Shown here piece after piece: positions 35,224-44,491 of a stretch of 64,000 bases of DNA. Every line of letters starts with the position of its first letter. The stretch's first letter is position 1. Made by a program: the position numbers and the translations under genes. Source of the DNA: Clostridium aceticum (GTDB lineage: Bacteria; Bacillota; Clostridia; Peptostreptococcales; Natronincolaceae); the NCBI RefSeq assembly GCF_001042715.1, contig NZ_CP009687.1, positions 3,215,418-3,279,417 on the forward strand, given 5' to 3'. The notes beneath the pieces were generated by a model. That model saw nothing but the letters and a program-made list of their open reading frames with translations, searched no databases and was not told the DNA's origin.

Positions 35224-36060
35224 CTAAATGTTTCTGCTGCAAATCTTTAAGTAGTTTATCATTGTAGCTTTCATATTTTCCCGTGCCTTAACCATCAAGG
35301 TCTCAAGTCTAACGTTTTTGCCTTCTTTAAGAGCTATTTCAACCGCTTTGCTGCCGGCTAGAGCTATTTCAGTATTAATATTTATTTTTGCAACAGCTAT
35401 ATCTATTGCCCTATTTAAATCATCTATTGAAAGTCCAGAAGAACCATGAAGCACCAATGGAATCTTACCTTCACTATATATATTATTAAGTCTATCGAAG
35501 TCTAGATTTGGAACTCCTTTGTAAAGTCCATGAACATTACCAACTGATACTGCTAAGGTGTCAACTCCAGTAGATTCTATGTATTCTCTGGCTTTATTTG
35601 GATCAGTAAACACTATGTCTTCTTTACTACCTCCATCCTCTGCATTAAGACTTCCTAGTTCTCCCTCGACACTTGCTCCATAACTTTTTGCAAGATCCAC
35701 TACTCTTTTAGTGTTTTTTATATTCTCCTCAAAAGGAAGATGAGAGCCATCGTACATAACAGATGTGAATCCTACCTTCATGGCTGCAACGATAGTGTCT
35801 ATATCTCTACAATGGTCAAGATGTAAAACTACTGGTACTGAATGTTTTTGTGATATCTCCTTAACAATAGCACTTATTACATTTAGGCTGGTATTTTTAA
35901 TATAGCTTTCACCAAAGGCTAATATTACAGATGATTTTACTTCTTCCGAGGCATCAAATACAGCCTGTATTGTTTCAAGATTGTATACATTAAATGCTGC
36001 AATGCATTTTCTATTTTTCCTTGCATCTGTTAACAATTCTTTACTATTGATGATCATCAT
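35224..36060 (-). CDS. Class II (zinc) ketose-bisphosphate aldolase
   Basis: The 278-residue protein resembles KbaY/GatY/FbaA-type aldolases: VVLHLDHCRD (zinc H and catalytic D), DGSHLPFEENI, VEGELGSLNAEDG, VGNVHGLYKG (zinc H) and LVLHGSSGL (zinc H). In four-carbon acid sugar pathways such an aldolase cleaves the phosphorylated acid into dihydroxyacetone phosphate and a small aldehyde or acid; the substrate here is inferred from context. It overlaps the kinase gene by 17 bases. Confidence 0.9.
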   Translation of the reverse strand: MMIINSKELLTDARKNRKCIAAFNVYNLETIQAVFDASEEVKSSVILAFGESYIKNTSLNVISAIVKEISQKHSVPVVLHLDHCRDIDTIVAAMKVGFTSVMYDGSHLPFEENIKNTKRVVDLAKSYGASVEGELGSLNAEDGGSKEDIVFTDPNKAREYIESTGVDTLAVSVGNVHGLYKGVPNLDFDRLNNIYSEGKIPLVLHGSSGLSIDDLNRAIDIAVAKININTEIALAGSKAVEIALKEGKNVRLETLMVKARENMKATMINYLKICSRNI

Positions 36061-37504
36061 TAGCCTCTCCCTTTTCGATAAGCATTTCAGCTATTTCACC
36101 TAAGGTGCTGGTTTCACCCACATTGCCTGGAAAAATTACATAGGGCATTTCTGGAAATTTACTTTCATCTCCGGTCATCCAAACTGGTATTCCCGGCTTA
36201 ACTTGACCCATTACCTTTGCCTTTTTAACCTGAAGGGCCTTAGTACCTACATCACTAGAGGTAATTCCACCCTTTGCTATAATAAAACTGGGCCTTACAC
36301 TTAATTTTCCAATGATATTTACCAATGAATTTGATATTTTAACAGATGCTTCGAGTATTTTATTTTTATCCTCTGTTTCAACCTGCAACAGTTTTCTACT
36401 AGTATATACAGTAACTGTTCTACCATCTAAAACTGTTGATTCCAGTAACTTTAGAACTCTTTCTACCTCACTTTCTAGGCCTCCTTCTTCAGACACCTTA
36501 CTAACATCGAACTCAATAAACTCAATTTCTTGGATATTGTTCATCATATATTCTAACTGCAGGGTCGTCTTCTTTACATGGGAACCAACTAAGATTATTC
36601 CGCCGTTTGAATTATCTTTGGAAATGATGTCTTTTCTAGTAAGTAAATCCTTATGATTAACTCCTCCGATTATCTTTGGAAAAGCAGCAGCGGTCCTATA
36701 GATAAACTCTTTTCCTTCTAAAATACAATCAATTAAGCAGTTAGTAAATATCTTTACGTCATAATAGTCTATAGCATTTACTATTATTTTGTCAAAGTTC
36801 TCGACTTCTAAGAGTTTCTTAATAATAACATCTTTATTATGACTCCGAAGGTCCTCCAAGGTAATATAAACCATATCCTGTACCTTGTTTTTTCCATTGC
36901 TTTTTTCTTGACACCACTCGCCCAAGTGAGATGAAGAAAATCCAAAAGTCTTGTCCTTAGAAAATTCTGTTTCACCAGCAGGTACTAAACTAGAATCATA
37001 CTTTACATAATGTACATTATCCAGGGTATACCTTCCTCCTTCTTTGAAAAAAGGCATGATGATCTCTCCAGAATACTTAATATCGAAATTCTTTTCAATC
37101 TCTTCTCTTAGGGTTTTGGTTTCTAAAGGAAAGTGACCTCTTAGGGTTGAGTCTCCACGACTGATTAAAATAAATTCCTTTCCTGTTTCTCTTGAAACCC
37201 ATACTATATTTTCAGCAATTTCTTTATGTACAGCAGCTGTCTCTGCTTCTGTTAAAGCCCTAGAGTTTGTTAGGATAAAAAACATGTTATTCTTTTCTTT
37301 AAAACCCTTTAGAATAGACTCTTTACTCCATTCGGTATAGACTGATACTTCATTTACGGTTTGGATTCCTGTTGGATCGTCGTCTAAAACTATAATTTTT
37401 CTGTTTAGTTTGTTTAGTTGTTTTTTTAGGGCTTCATCCACCTCCTTTTCTTGAGTTACTACATAATTTTGTAAAATACTTATGTCTTTACTTGCTTCAT
37501 TCAT
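36044..37504 (-). CDS. DUF1537 four-carbon acid sugar kinase family protein
   Basis: The 486-residue protein shows the two DUF1537 halves: an N-terminal domain with LDDDPTGIQTVNEV and SRGDSTLRGHFPLE, and a C-terminal nucleotide domain with IIAKGGITSSDVG and PYVIFPGNVGE. Family members such as OtnK and DtnK phosphorylate 3-oxo-tetronates, threonate or related acids with ATP. It is the first gene of the operon (AAGGAG before the ATG) and is coupled to the aldolase, so kinase and aldolase probably act in sequence on the acid imported by the TRAP system. Confidence 0.92.
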   Translation of the reverse strand: MNEASKDISILQNYVVTQEKEVDEALKKQLNKLNRKIIVLDDDPTGIQTVNEVSVYTEWSKESILKGFKEKNNMFFILTNSRALTEAETAAVHKEIAENIVWVSRETGKEFILISRGDSTLRGHFPLETKTLREEIEKNFDIKYSGEIIMPFFKEGGRYTLDNVHYVKYDSSLVPAGETEFSKDKTFGFSSSHLGEWCQEKSNGKNKVQDMVYITLEDLRSHNKDVIIKKLLEVENFDKIIVNAIDYYDVKIFTNCLIDCILEGKEFIYRTAAAFPKIIGGVNHKDLLTRKDIISKDNSNGGIILVGSHVKKTTLQLEYMMNNIQEIEFIEFDVSKVSEEGGLESEVERVLKLLESTVLDGRTVTVYTSRKLLQVETEDKNKILEASVKISNSLVNIIGKLSVRPSFIIAKGGITSSDVGTKALQVKKAKVMGQVKPGIPVWMTGDESKFPEMPYVIFPGNVGETSTLGEIAEMLIEKGEANDDHQ

Positions 37505-37561
37505 TTTATCAACTCCTTTTGTTGAATATTTTATAGCATTTAATCGTATAAATAAAGATAT

Positions 37562-37666
37562 TTATTTATTAACTAACTTTGTCCCTAAAGCATGCACTGT
37601 AGCCTCTACTGATATTTGTGAGTTTAAACTAGTCAATAATCCTTTAAGTTCTTTTCTTCTACTCAT
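37562..37666 (-). CDS. Possible 34-residue peptide in the kinase leader
   Basis: An ATG frame encodes MSRRKELKGLLTSLNSQ through GTKLVNK. The ribosome site (AGAGAGATT) is weak. It precedes the DUF1537 gene by 58 bases on the same strand and could be a leader peptide or chance. Confidence 0.25.
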   Translation of the reverse strand: MSRRKELKGLLTSLNSQISVEATVHALGTKLVNK

Positions 37667-37997
37667 AAATTAATCTCTCTTTATAGATAAACAACATCAG
37701 GACTTATTTTTGATATGTGATTTAATTATTTTTGAGAATAGCATTTTCTACCCTCAAGTTGCTGCATTATTTCAGCTAAAACTATAACTTTTTTCTTTTT
37801 AGATAAGTTATAGTTTTTCTCTCCTGGGTGGTTTTAAGCTCAAAAAATATGAAATAGTGTATTTGTCTACTAGTTGTCAACATCCTAAAAATTTTCCATA
37901 TCATTCTAGATGCAGAAGTATCTTCCACTATAAAAGTACGTAGTTTGGTTAAACTATTTATGAAACATATTTTTAATAAAGCATGGAGGTAGTATCC

Positions 37998-38477
37998 GTG
38001 GTTTTGCTATATATAGTGATAATTTCAGCTTTGATTCTTATGGTTCTTTTGTTCATCGTAGCTTCAAAAATTATAGTTCACTTTGATTCTACTTCTTCAG
38101 ATTTGAATGTGACATTGTTGTGGCTTTATCCTATTCTGAAATCAGTGATTTCAACAGAAAATGACATTTTCACTCTAAGTATATATATTTTTAGTAAAAG
38201 AATTTTTAAGAAGCAGCTGATAAGTCATAAAACAAAGACAAGGAATAAGAACCTTCTCAGTAAGATTAATCCTACTGATATTCGTATAAGTGCTCAATAT
38301 GGATTTAAAGATCCTTGTTTCACAGGCTTAACTTTTGCCGCACTCAACATGATCCCAAAGTTTTTTGCATTAGAATCTTTATACCAAAGACCCAACTTTT
38401 TAGCTAGCAATGATTTTATAAATATCAATGCTACTGCAAAACTAAATCTCGGGCGATTTTTATTGGAACTGGTCTAA
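37998..38477 (+). CDS. DUF2953 domain membrane protein, gerW partner
   Basis: About 159 residues: an N-terminal membrane helix, then a beta-rich cytoplasmic domain (IIVHFDSTSSDLNVTLLWLYP) and a basic middle part. DUF2953 proteins are normally encoded directly upstream of ytfJ/gerW, as here. The GTG at 37998 is seven bases after GGAGG; the ATG at 37983 overlaps that site and is rejected. The gene is shorter than many relatives, which are about 200 residues. Confidence 0.8.
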   Translation: MVLLYIVIISALILMVLLFIVASKIIVHFDSTSSDLNVTLLWLYPILKSVISTENDIFTLSIYIFSKRIFKKQLISHKTKTRNKNLLSKINPTDIRISAQYGFKDPCFTGLTFAALNMIPKFFALESLYQRPNFLASNDFININATAKLNLGRFLLELV

Positions 38478-38512
38478 AAACAGTATATATTAAAATTCAA
38501 GGAGGAATTAAC

Positions 38513-38971
38513 ATGGATGTAAATAATACAATGGAACAAAATATTAGTGCTTTGTTTTCAAATATTGAAAGCTTTACTCAAGAGGAAGGTACCCTTGGTA
38601 AACCTCTATCAGTGGAAAACAAGACGCTAGTTCCAGTTATTTCAGTTTCTATAGGTTACGGCGGTGGCAACTCCTCAGGTAAGCTCACTCAAGATACGGC
38701 ATCTACATCTAAAGGGGCGGCAAATACAGGTATGGACGCACTAGGATTAGGTGCAAGAATATCAACAGATGCTATATTGATTGTAGATCAAGGTAATGTA
38801 TCCACTATATCAATAAATTCTCCCACTAGTGGAGCAGTAAGCCAACTAGTGAATAAACTGCCTCAAATGATGGGTATGGGTCAAAACGTACAACAGCAAG
38901 GTCAGCAGCAAGGTCAACAACAAAGTCAGCAACAGCAAGGTCAACAACAAGGTCAGCAGCAAAATAAATAA
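38513..38971 (+). CDS. gerW: GerW/YtfJ family sporulation protein with Gln-rich tail
   Basis: The 152-residue protein contains the GerW core: FTQEEGTLGKPLSVENKTLVPVISVSIGYGGG, ALGLGARISTDAILIVDQGNV. The last 30 residues are an almost pure QQGQQ repeat ending QQNK, encoded by CAGCAAGGT/CAACAA repeats. GerW affects spore germination and is made in sporulating cells. CAAGGAGG precedes the ATG. The Gln-rich tail is not part of the normal family and looks like repeat expansion. Confidence 0.9.
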   Translation: MDVNNTMEQNISALFSNIESFTQEEGTLGKPLSVENKTLVPVISVSIGYGGGNSSGKLTQDTASTSKGAANTGMDALGLGARISTDAILIVDQGNVSTISINSPTSGAVSQLVNKLPQMMGMGQNVQQQGQQQGQQQSQQQQGQQQGQQQNK

Positions 38972-39089
38972 TACTTTGCTTATTTAACTATAATTGCTGG
39001 GCATTAAAGCTGTCCAGCTTTTTAGACTGAATATAGCTTTACTGCCTAGCAATAAAATTTATGCAATATAATCATTTTTAATTTTAAAA

Positions 39090-39115
39090 CACAGCAACAA
39101 TCTCTCGTTGCTGTG
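39090..39115 (-). terminator. Hairpin terminator after the stalk-domain gene
   Basis: CACAGCAAC (39090-39098) pairs with GTTGCTGTG (39107-39115), followed on the minus strand by TTTTAAAATT. Confidence 0.55.
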
Positions 39116-39125
39116 GAATTAATAA

Positions 39126-39180
39126 GGACCGTCTCTACTTACTATCGCTAGAGCGGTCCATCTTTTTACTTATTTTTTTT
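39126..39180 (+). terminator. Hairpin terminator between convergent gerW and stalk-domain genes
   Basis: GGACCGTCTCT (39126-39136) pairs with AGAGCGGTCC (39150-39159); T-rich sequence ending TATTTTTTTT follows on the plus strand. Confidence 0.6.
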
Positions 39181-40081
39181 CGTTTACTGCCACTGCATCG
39201 GCGGTTGCCTGCATTGGATAAGACTCCTTGACCCCTCCAGCTATTATTATTTCTACATGATTCCCTACCTCAAACTCTCTGCTGACATTTCTATATCCGA
39301 TAGCTATATCTTCTGAAATATTTTCGAAGAAGTTGGTTTTTTCATTTATGGTTACCCAAATAAGACCATTTACGATAGTGTCTTTAGACTCCACCAGTAT
39401 GCGTTTCCCTGCTTCTTCAATCTCCAATATTTCTCCTGCAACGTCTGACTCCTTAACCCGTCTATTTATGACAGGTGCATTTGCGGTCTCTGATATTATA
39501 TTAATTTCCTTTGCCATGGCTTGAGCTGGATAGGATTTTGCGATAGCTCCCTTAAAAACAGCCTCTACAATATCTCCTTCCTTAATCTCTGAATAGCCAA
39601 AGTCCTTTGTTATATCCACCCCATCCTTCATGACCGTGGTTTCTATATTGACTGTTACATAGGCTATAGACAGCATAGTGTCCTTCTCCAGCTTTCCTTC
39701 TACTAAAAAGGTTACACCATCCTTGCCCTTAACCAGATTACTAACTACACCCCTAACACCGATTTCATCCTTTTCTACGACTTCTTCTTCGCCACTCCCA
39801 ATAAGAATCGTCTGGTTTTCATGATCCCAGTCAATATTTAATCCAGTTAAATTGGCTATCGCCCTTATTGGCAAGTAGGTTCTTCCGTTTATTTTAATCG
39901 GAGTTATAACCTCACCATTGGAATCCTTTAATTCAATTGCTTCATTATTGTACTTCAGCGTTATATCTGGCCTCAAAGTAGCATTTACGTTATTATATAC
40001 CGTAGTTGCTCCTACTGTAGATAATCCTGCAATTACTACCATTCCACATACTGATACAGCTTTTGCAAATCTTATTTTCAT
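39170..40081 (-). CDS. Secreted stalk-domain (copper amine oxidase N-like) protein
   Basis: The 303-residue protein has a signal peptide (residues 1-25), a stalk domain (VITPIKINGRTYLPIRAIANLTGLNIDWDHENQTILIG, residues 58-95) and then two or three beta repeats each ending in a KESYPMQATA-like segment (AKSYPAQAMAKEI, KESYPMQATADAV). Stalk domains are common on clostridial cell surfaces and probably mediate wall or matrix attachment. GAGGATAAGCG precedes the ATG. Function otherwise unknown. Confidence 0.8.
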   Translation of the reverse strand: MKIRFAKAVSVCGMVVIAGLSTVGATTVYNNVNATLRPDITLKYNNEAIELKDSNGEVITPIKINGRTYLPIRAIANLTGLNIDWDHENQTILIGSGEEEVVEKDEIGVRGVVSNLVKGKDGVTFLVEGKLEKDTMLSIAYVTVNIETTVMKDGVDITKDFGYSEIKEGDIVEAVFKGAIAKSYPAQAMAKEINIISETANAPVINRRVKESDVAGEILEIEEAGKRILVESKDTIVNGLIWVTINEKTNFFENISEDIAIGYRNVSREFEVGNHVEIIIAGGVKESYPMQATADAVAVNEKK

Positions 40082-40493
40082 CGCTTATCCTCCTCTGATA
40101 AAATAATTAAAAGCTTTTTTAATATTTAAGACGATGAAGTCTCTAAATTAGTTCCCTATCTTATCGATGAAGCACCTCACTTTTTATCATTGAAGATTAA
40201 TTTAAAAAAATGGAGCACACATCGTAATAATCTAGGTTAGCGCCTCCATCACTGAAACTGCTGCTATCAGGAACAACAAAATATATATGAAGAACTGCTA
40301 TAGCTTTCATTCTTCCAAAACAATTTCATATCTTTTATCATGTTTTTCATAGACGACATAAGTGTTAAAAGAAAAGATATATTGTGGTTTTAGCAAAATT
40401 CAAAGTGTTAAACTGAAGTGTGATTCATGAAAAGTGGAGTTAAAGAATTAGATTTAAAGGATTACAGAACTAATGAAGACAATAAAAGTATAA

Positions 40494-40632
40494 AAAAACA
40501 AGATTCCATATTAAAAATATAGAACCTTGTTGAGTTATTCATATCTTACTTAATGGTATATTTTAAATTGTACTACTACCGTAATTAGGCTTTCAGAATT
40601 GTGCTCAGTTTCTTTCATAAAGTCCGCAAACT
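40494..40632 (-). pseudogene. Remnant of the 3' end and terminator of a chemoreceptor gene
   Basis: This stretch matches 54898-55034, the end and terminator of the intact chemoreceptor gene, over about 135 bases (shared TTTCATAAAGTC-GCAAA, TTAGGCTTTC-GAATT and GATTCCATATTAAA words). It stops abruptly where RAYT-end sequence begins (about 40631). The rest of the gene is gone. The gap 40082-40493 holds nothing I recognise. Confidence 0.65.
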
Positions 40633-40725
40633 TATCACCTCAGGATCATTTTAGCAAAGTTTGCTTAAAAAAGCAGTAACTCCGTCCCTTTGCATTCCTT
40701 ACGTCCCTTTGCATTCCTTTGCATT
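40631..40725. mobile_element. RAYT element end fragment with short tandem repeats
   Basis: TTATCACCTCAGGATCATTTT followed by AAAAAGCAGTAACTCCGTCCC matches the right end of the intact RAYT element (45940-46003). It is followed by repeated units of GTCCCTTTGCATTCC and GCATTCC that run into the stop codon of the ABC exporter gene at 40726. No transposase coding sequence remains. Confidence 0.65.
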
Positions 40726-42564
40726 CTACATTCCTATTTGGCTCATCACCATCCTATAATACTGCCTCTCCTCTTTCATAAGACTTTCATGATTTCCACT
40801 TTCTATGATTTGCCCGTCACCAATCACCATAATATGATCTGCATCTCGAATAGTGGATAGTCGATGGGCTACCAAAAAACTTGTGCGATTCTTCATTAAA
40901 CCCAGTAATGCATGCTGAATATCTTTTTCCGTCTTTGTGTCCACACTACTGGTTGCTTCATCTAAAATTAGAATGGGACTGTCACATAATACTGCCCTAG
41001 CAATGGATATAAGCTGACGTTGTCCTTGACTCAAATTATCGCTAACCCCAGACACCATCGTATGGTATCCCTTAGGTAATTTATTAATAAAATCATGAGC
41101 ACGAGCTATCTGGGCAGCCTTTATCACTTCTTCATCGGTAGCATTCTTTTGAGAATATCGAATGTTATCCATAATTGTGCCCGTAAAGAGGCAGGTATCT
41201 TGCAATACCACTGAAAAGCATTTTCTTAGGCTACTTCGCTTTAATGTTGTAATGGGTTTACCATCAATTAAAATCTTGCCGCTATCCACATCATAAAAAC
41301 GAGTAAGTAGATTAACAATCGTTGTTTTTCCCGCACCGGTTTCACCCACTAATGCAACTATTTCTCCAGCCTTAGCCCTAAAGCTTACATTTTTTAAAAC
41401 GGGGGTGTGCTTATCATATGAAAAACATACATTTTCAAAAGTAACATCTCCTTTAGGGTATTTCATGTCAATAGCATCCTCGATATCAGTGGGCTCTTCT
41501 TTTAAGTCCAATATTTCAAAAACCCGTTCTGCTCCTGCCAGGGCAGACTGAATCGTATTAAACATACCTGCAATAGCGTTTAATGGAAAGGCAAATTGTT
41601 TAGAATAACTCATAAAGCTAACAACCGTCCCAACGGTCACACCATATCCTATCGTCAATACTCCCCCAACAATCGCTATTCCTGCAAAAACGAAATTGTT
41701 AATTACATTTAAAAGTGGCATCATATATCCAGACCATACCTGCGCCCTTTTACTGCTTTCATATAGCATTTCATTAATTTTTTCAAACTCCTTTAGAACA
41801 TCCTCTTGCTTTCCAAATGCTTTGACCATTTTAAGACCCAATATATTTTCCTCAATCACACCATTAAGTGAACCTAGACTTCGCTGCTGTGCCGAAAAAT
41901 AAGCACGGCTTTGAGATGCAATGGTGCGACTTAAAAGTGCCACAAGGGGAACGCATAGTAAGATAACAAGGGTCAGAGGTATATTTAGTTTGATCATAAC
42001 AACCAAAGAGCCCCCTAAGGTTAACACACTGGATATTAATTGTGTAGTTGTTTGTGCAATAGTGGAACTGATACTGTCTATGTCATTTGTTATTCTGCTC
42101 ATGGTATCACCATGGGAGCGTGTATCGTAGAAATTCAATGGAAGCCTCTGCATTTTTTGAAAAAACTCTGTGCGCAGCGCATACACAAGCTTTTGTGAAA
42201 CTCGAAGCATAATCATGCCATTAATATATGAGATCAGCCAATTAGCTATATGCAAAGCACCAATGATTAGTAGTAAATTTATCAGTATTTCTGTACCCAC
42301 TGTTCTAGTCTGGATTTGAAAGGTGTTGAAGGTCCTTCCTATAAAATAAGGAATGGCAACAGAGATTGCTGATGAAAATACTGTAAGTATCATGGCTAAA
42401 AAAATTGTTTTCCCCCAACGCATATATATCTTTAGAACACGTATTAAGGTATCTTTTGTATTTTTAGCCTTCACAGTTGATGCAAACCGATTGGCGCCAC
42501 GCCCCCCTGGTTTGCCACCAATAGAGGGTACCTTTACTTCTTGATTAGATACTTGTTGTGCCAT
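40726..42564 (-). CDS. ABC exporter half-transporter, subunit 2
   Basis: The 612-residue protein has six N-terminal helices (type IV exporter fold) and an ATPase domain with Walker A (VGETGAGKTTIVNLL), signature (LSQGQRQLISIARAV), Walker B (ILILDEATSSVD) and H-loop (LVAHRLST). A poly-basic N-terminus of about 50 residues precedes the first helix. It pairs with the half-transporter encoded just upstream to make a heterodimer of the YheI/YheH or BmrCD type, probably for drug or lipid export. RAYT-derived repeats abut its stop codon. Confidence 0.93.
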   Translation of the reverse strand: MAQQVSNQEVKVPSIGGKPGGRGANRFASTVKAKNTKDTLIRVLKIYMRWGKTIFLAMILTVFSSAISVAIPYFIGRTFNTFQIQTRTVGTEILINLLLIIGALHIANWLISYINGMIMLRVSQKLVYALRTEFFQKMQRLPLNFYDTRSHGDTMSRITNDIDSISSTIAQTTTQLISSVLTLGGSLVVMIKLNIPLTLVILLCVPLVALLSRTIASQSRAYFSAQQRSLGSLNGVIEENILGLKMVKAFGKQEDVLKEFEKINEMLYESSKRAQVWSGYMMPLLNVINNFVFAGIAIVGGVLTIGYGVTVGTVVSFMSYSKQFAFPLNAIAGMFNTIQSALAGAERVFEILDLKEEPTDIEDAIDMKYPKGDVTFENVCFSYDKHTPVLKNVSFRAKAGEIVALVGETGAGKTTIVNLLTRFYDVDSGKILIDGKPITTLKRSSLRKCFSVVLQDTCLFTGTIMDNIRYSQKNATDEEVIKAAQIARAHDFINKLPKGYHTMVSGVSDNLSQGQRQLISIARAVLCDSPILILDEATSSVDTKTEKDIQHALLGLMKNRTSFLVAHRLSTIRDADHIMVIGDGQIIESGNHESLMKEERQYYRMVMSQIGM

Positions 42565-42567
42565 AGA

Positions 42568-44286
42568 TTACACCTCCCTACTGCCCTCTATTTGTGTTTT
42601 GTAAATGTCTCGATAAATTTCGCAGTTTTCCATAAGTGCATCATGGGTACCATATCCCACCTTCACCCCATTGTCCATTACCAATATTCGATCTGCAAAC
42701 ATAGCTGTTCCACAGCGCTGAGTAACGGTAATGACTATCTGGTTTCTTGCTTTAGCCTTTAGATTTTCCCGTACCTTTGCTTCCGTTACTGCATCAAGAG
42801 CACTGGTTGCGTCATCTAATATAAGTATAGGGGAATTTCTCAGTATTCCCCGGGCTATAGAAATACGCTGTTTTTGACCCCCTGAAATATTAACACCACC
42901 CCTCCCTAGAATACCTTCATAACCTCCTGGCATCTGTAGAATAAATTCTGCTTGTGCAGTGGCTACAGCTTCCTGCATCATTTCATCAGTGGCCTCTTTG
43001 TTTCCCCATCTAAGGTTGTCAGCTACAGAGCCTGAAAAAAGTATTGGTTTTTGTGGAACAATGGCTATATTATTGCGGAGTGAATCAATATTAAGTTCTT
43101 TGATGTCATAGCCATTAATGAAAATTTTTCCCTTACTTACATCATAGAATCGCAACAGCAGTTCAGCAATGGTAGATTTCCCACTGCCTGTTGGACCAAT
43201 GATAGCCAAGCTTTCTCCAGCTTTGATAGAAAATGTCAAATTTTTTACGGCAGGTATCCCACTACCACCTGGGTATGCAAATGTAACATTTTCAAAGTTA
43301 ATATCTCCATTTAACTCTTTTATTTCACCATCATGAGTAAAATCTTCTTCACAATCAAGTACTTCTTGGATACGTACTGTAGAAGCCTTCGTTCTCACAA
43401 AGCTATTAAATATGTTTGTGATCATAATTAAAGAGCTAAGAATTTGAGCCATATAAATTGTAAATGCTGTAATCTCCCCTGGTGTTGCAAGGTTTAAAGA
43501 AAATAATCTACTTCCTATAAAAATTACGATTGCTGTTCCGATTCCAACAACAAGAGTCATCAAAGGCGCTATAAAAGTAATGACCATCTGTGAAGATATG
43601 CCCTTATCCATTAAATTCGTATTTGCGGCTTGAAACTTATGAATTTCCTTATCATATGTACCAAAGGCTTTAACTAAGCGTACACCTATAAGATACTCCT
43701 GCACAACTGAGTTCATTTGATCCATCGATTTTTGCAATTGATAGAAACGGGGGTAGCTTAACTTCATACTGAGGATGATAAGAACAGCCACTACTGCAAC
43801 AATGCCATAAATAATAAGACTTAGCCGAAAGTTTAGCAGACTTGCAAGGACAATACTGCCTATACACATAATAGGTGCTTTCAAGAAAATACGCATAATA
43901 CCATTTACAAACTGTATGACTTGTGAGGTATCGTTGGTCATACGGGTAATAAGAGAACCACTTTCAATTTGATCAACACTTGTTTCGGAAAAGTTTATAG
44001 TTTTTTTAAATAAATCATATCGTAAATCTGCCCCCATACGTTGTGATACTTTGCTTGCCAAAATATTTCGGGTCACTGCAAAACAAGCACCCATGACAGT
44101 GACCATAATCATACGGCTTCCCCAGTAATATACATTGGAAAGAGACCCTTCTTCAATCCCTATATTAATGATATTTGCCATAAGTGTAGGACCAAGCAAG
44201 TCACAAATCGTCTCCAATACAACACAAAGGACTGCTGTTATAAATGGAAATTTATATTTTTTAAAGTATTTGCTATATAGTTTCAT
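42568..44286 (-). CDS. ABC exporter half-transporter, subunit 1
   Basis: About 572 residues from the ATG at 44286 (AGGAGG seven to eight bases before; the frame back to 44349 lacks one). Six helices and an ATPase with GPTGSGKSTIAELL, NISGGQKQRISIARGI, ILILDDATSALD. The Walker B carboxylate is DD, where canonical sites have DE. Such a degenerate site is usual in one half of heterodimeric exporters, and the H-loop reads VTQRCGT instead of containing His. The MarR gene lies upstream. Confidence 0.93.
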   Translation of the reverse strand: MKLYSKYFKKYKFPFITAVLCVVLETICDLLGPTLMANIINIGIEEGSLSNVYYWGSRMIMVTVMGACFAVTRNILASKVSQRMGADLRYDLFKKTINFSETSVDQIESGSLITRMTNDTSQVIQFVNGIMRIFLKAPIMCIGSIVLASLLNFRLSLIIYGIVAVVAVLIILSMKLSYPRFYQLQKSMDQMNSVVQEYLIGVRLVKAFGTYDKEIHKFQAANTNLMDKGISSQMVITFIAPLMTLVVGIGTAIVIFIGSRLFSLNLATPGEITAFTIYMAQILSSLIMITNIFNSFVRTKASTVRIQEVLDCEEDFTHDGEIKELNGDINFENVTFAYPGGSGIPAVKNLTFSIKAGESLAIIGPTGSGKSTIAELLLRFYDVSKGKIFINGYDIKELNIDSLRNNIAIVPQKPILFSGSVADNLRWGNKEATDEMMQEAVATAQAEFILQMPGGYEGILGRGGVNISGGQKQRISIARGILRNSPILILDDATSALDAVTEAKVRENLKAKARNQIVITVTQRCGTAMFADRILVMDNGVKVGYGTHDALMENCEIYRDIYKTQIEGSREV

Positions 44287-44491
44287 ATTTATTACCTCCT
44301 GGGCCTCCAAATCCCCTGGGTATGCAACATTCTTCCCCGTATGTTTCACAGTTTTTCAACGCTAAACCTATACTTTTGTATACTTTGTAAAAAATCAATC
44401 TCTTTCTTTATGTGAATTTTTTCTTTTAGAGTTAAGACATCTACCCGATGCCCCGGTGTTTTAGCTTTCTGAAGCGAGTTCATTCCTTATT

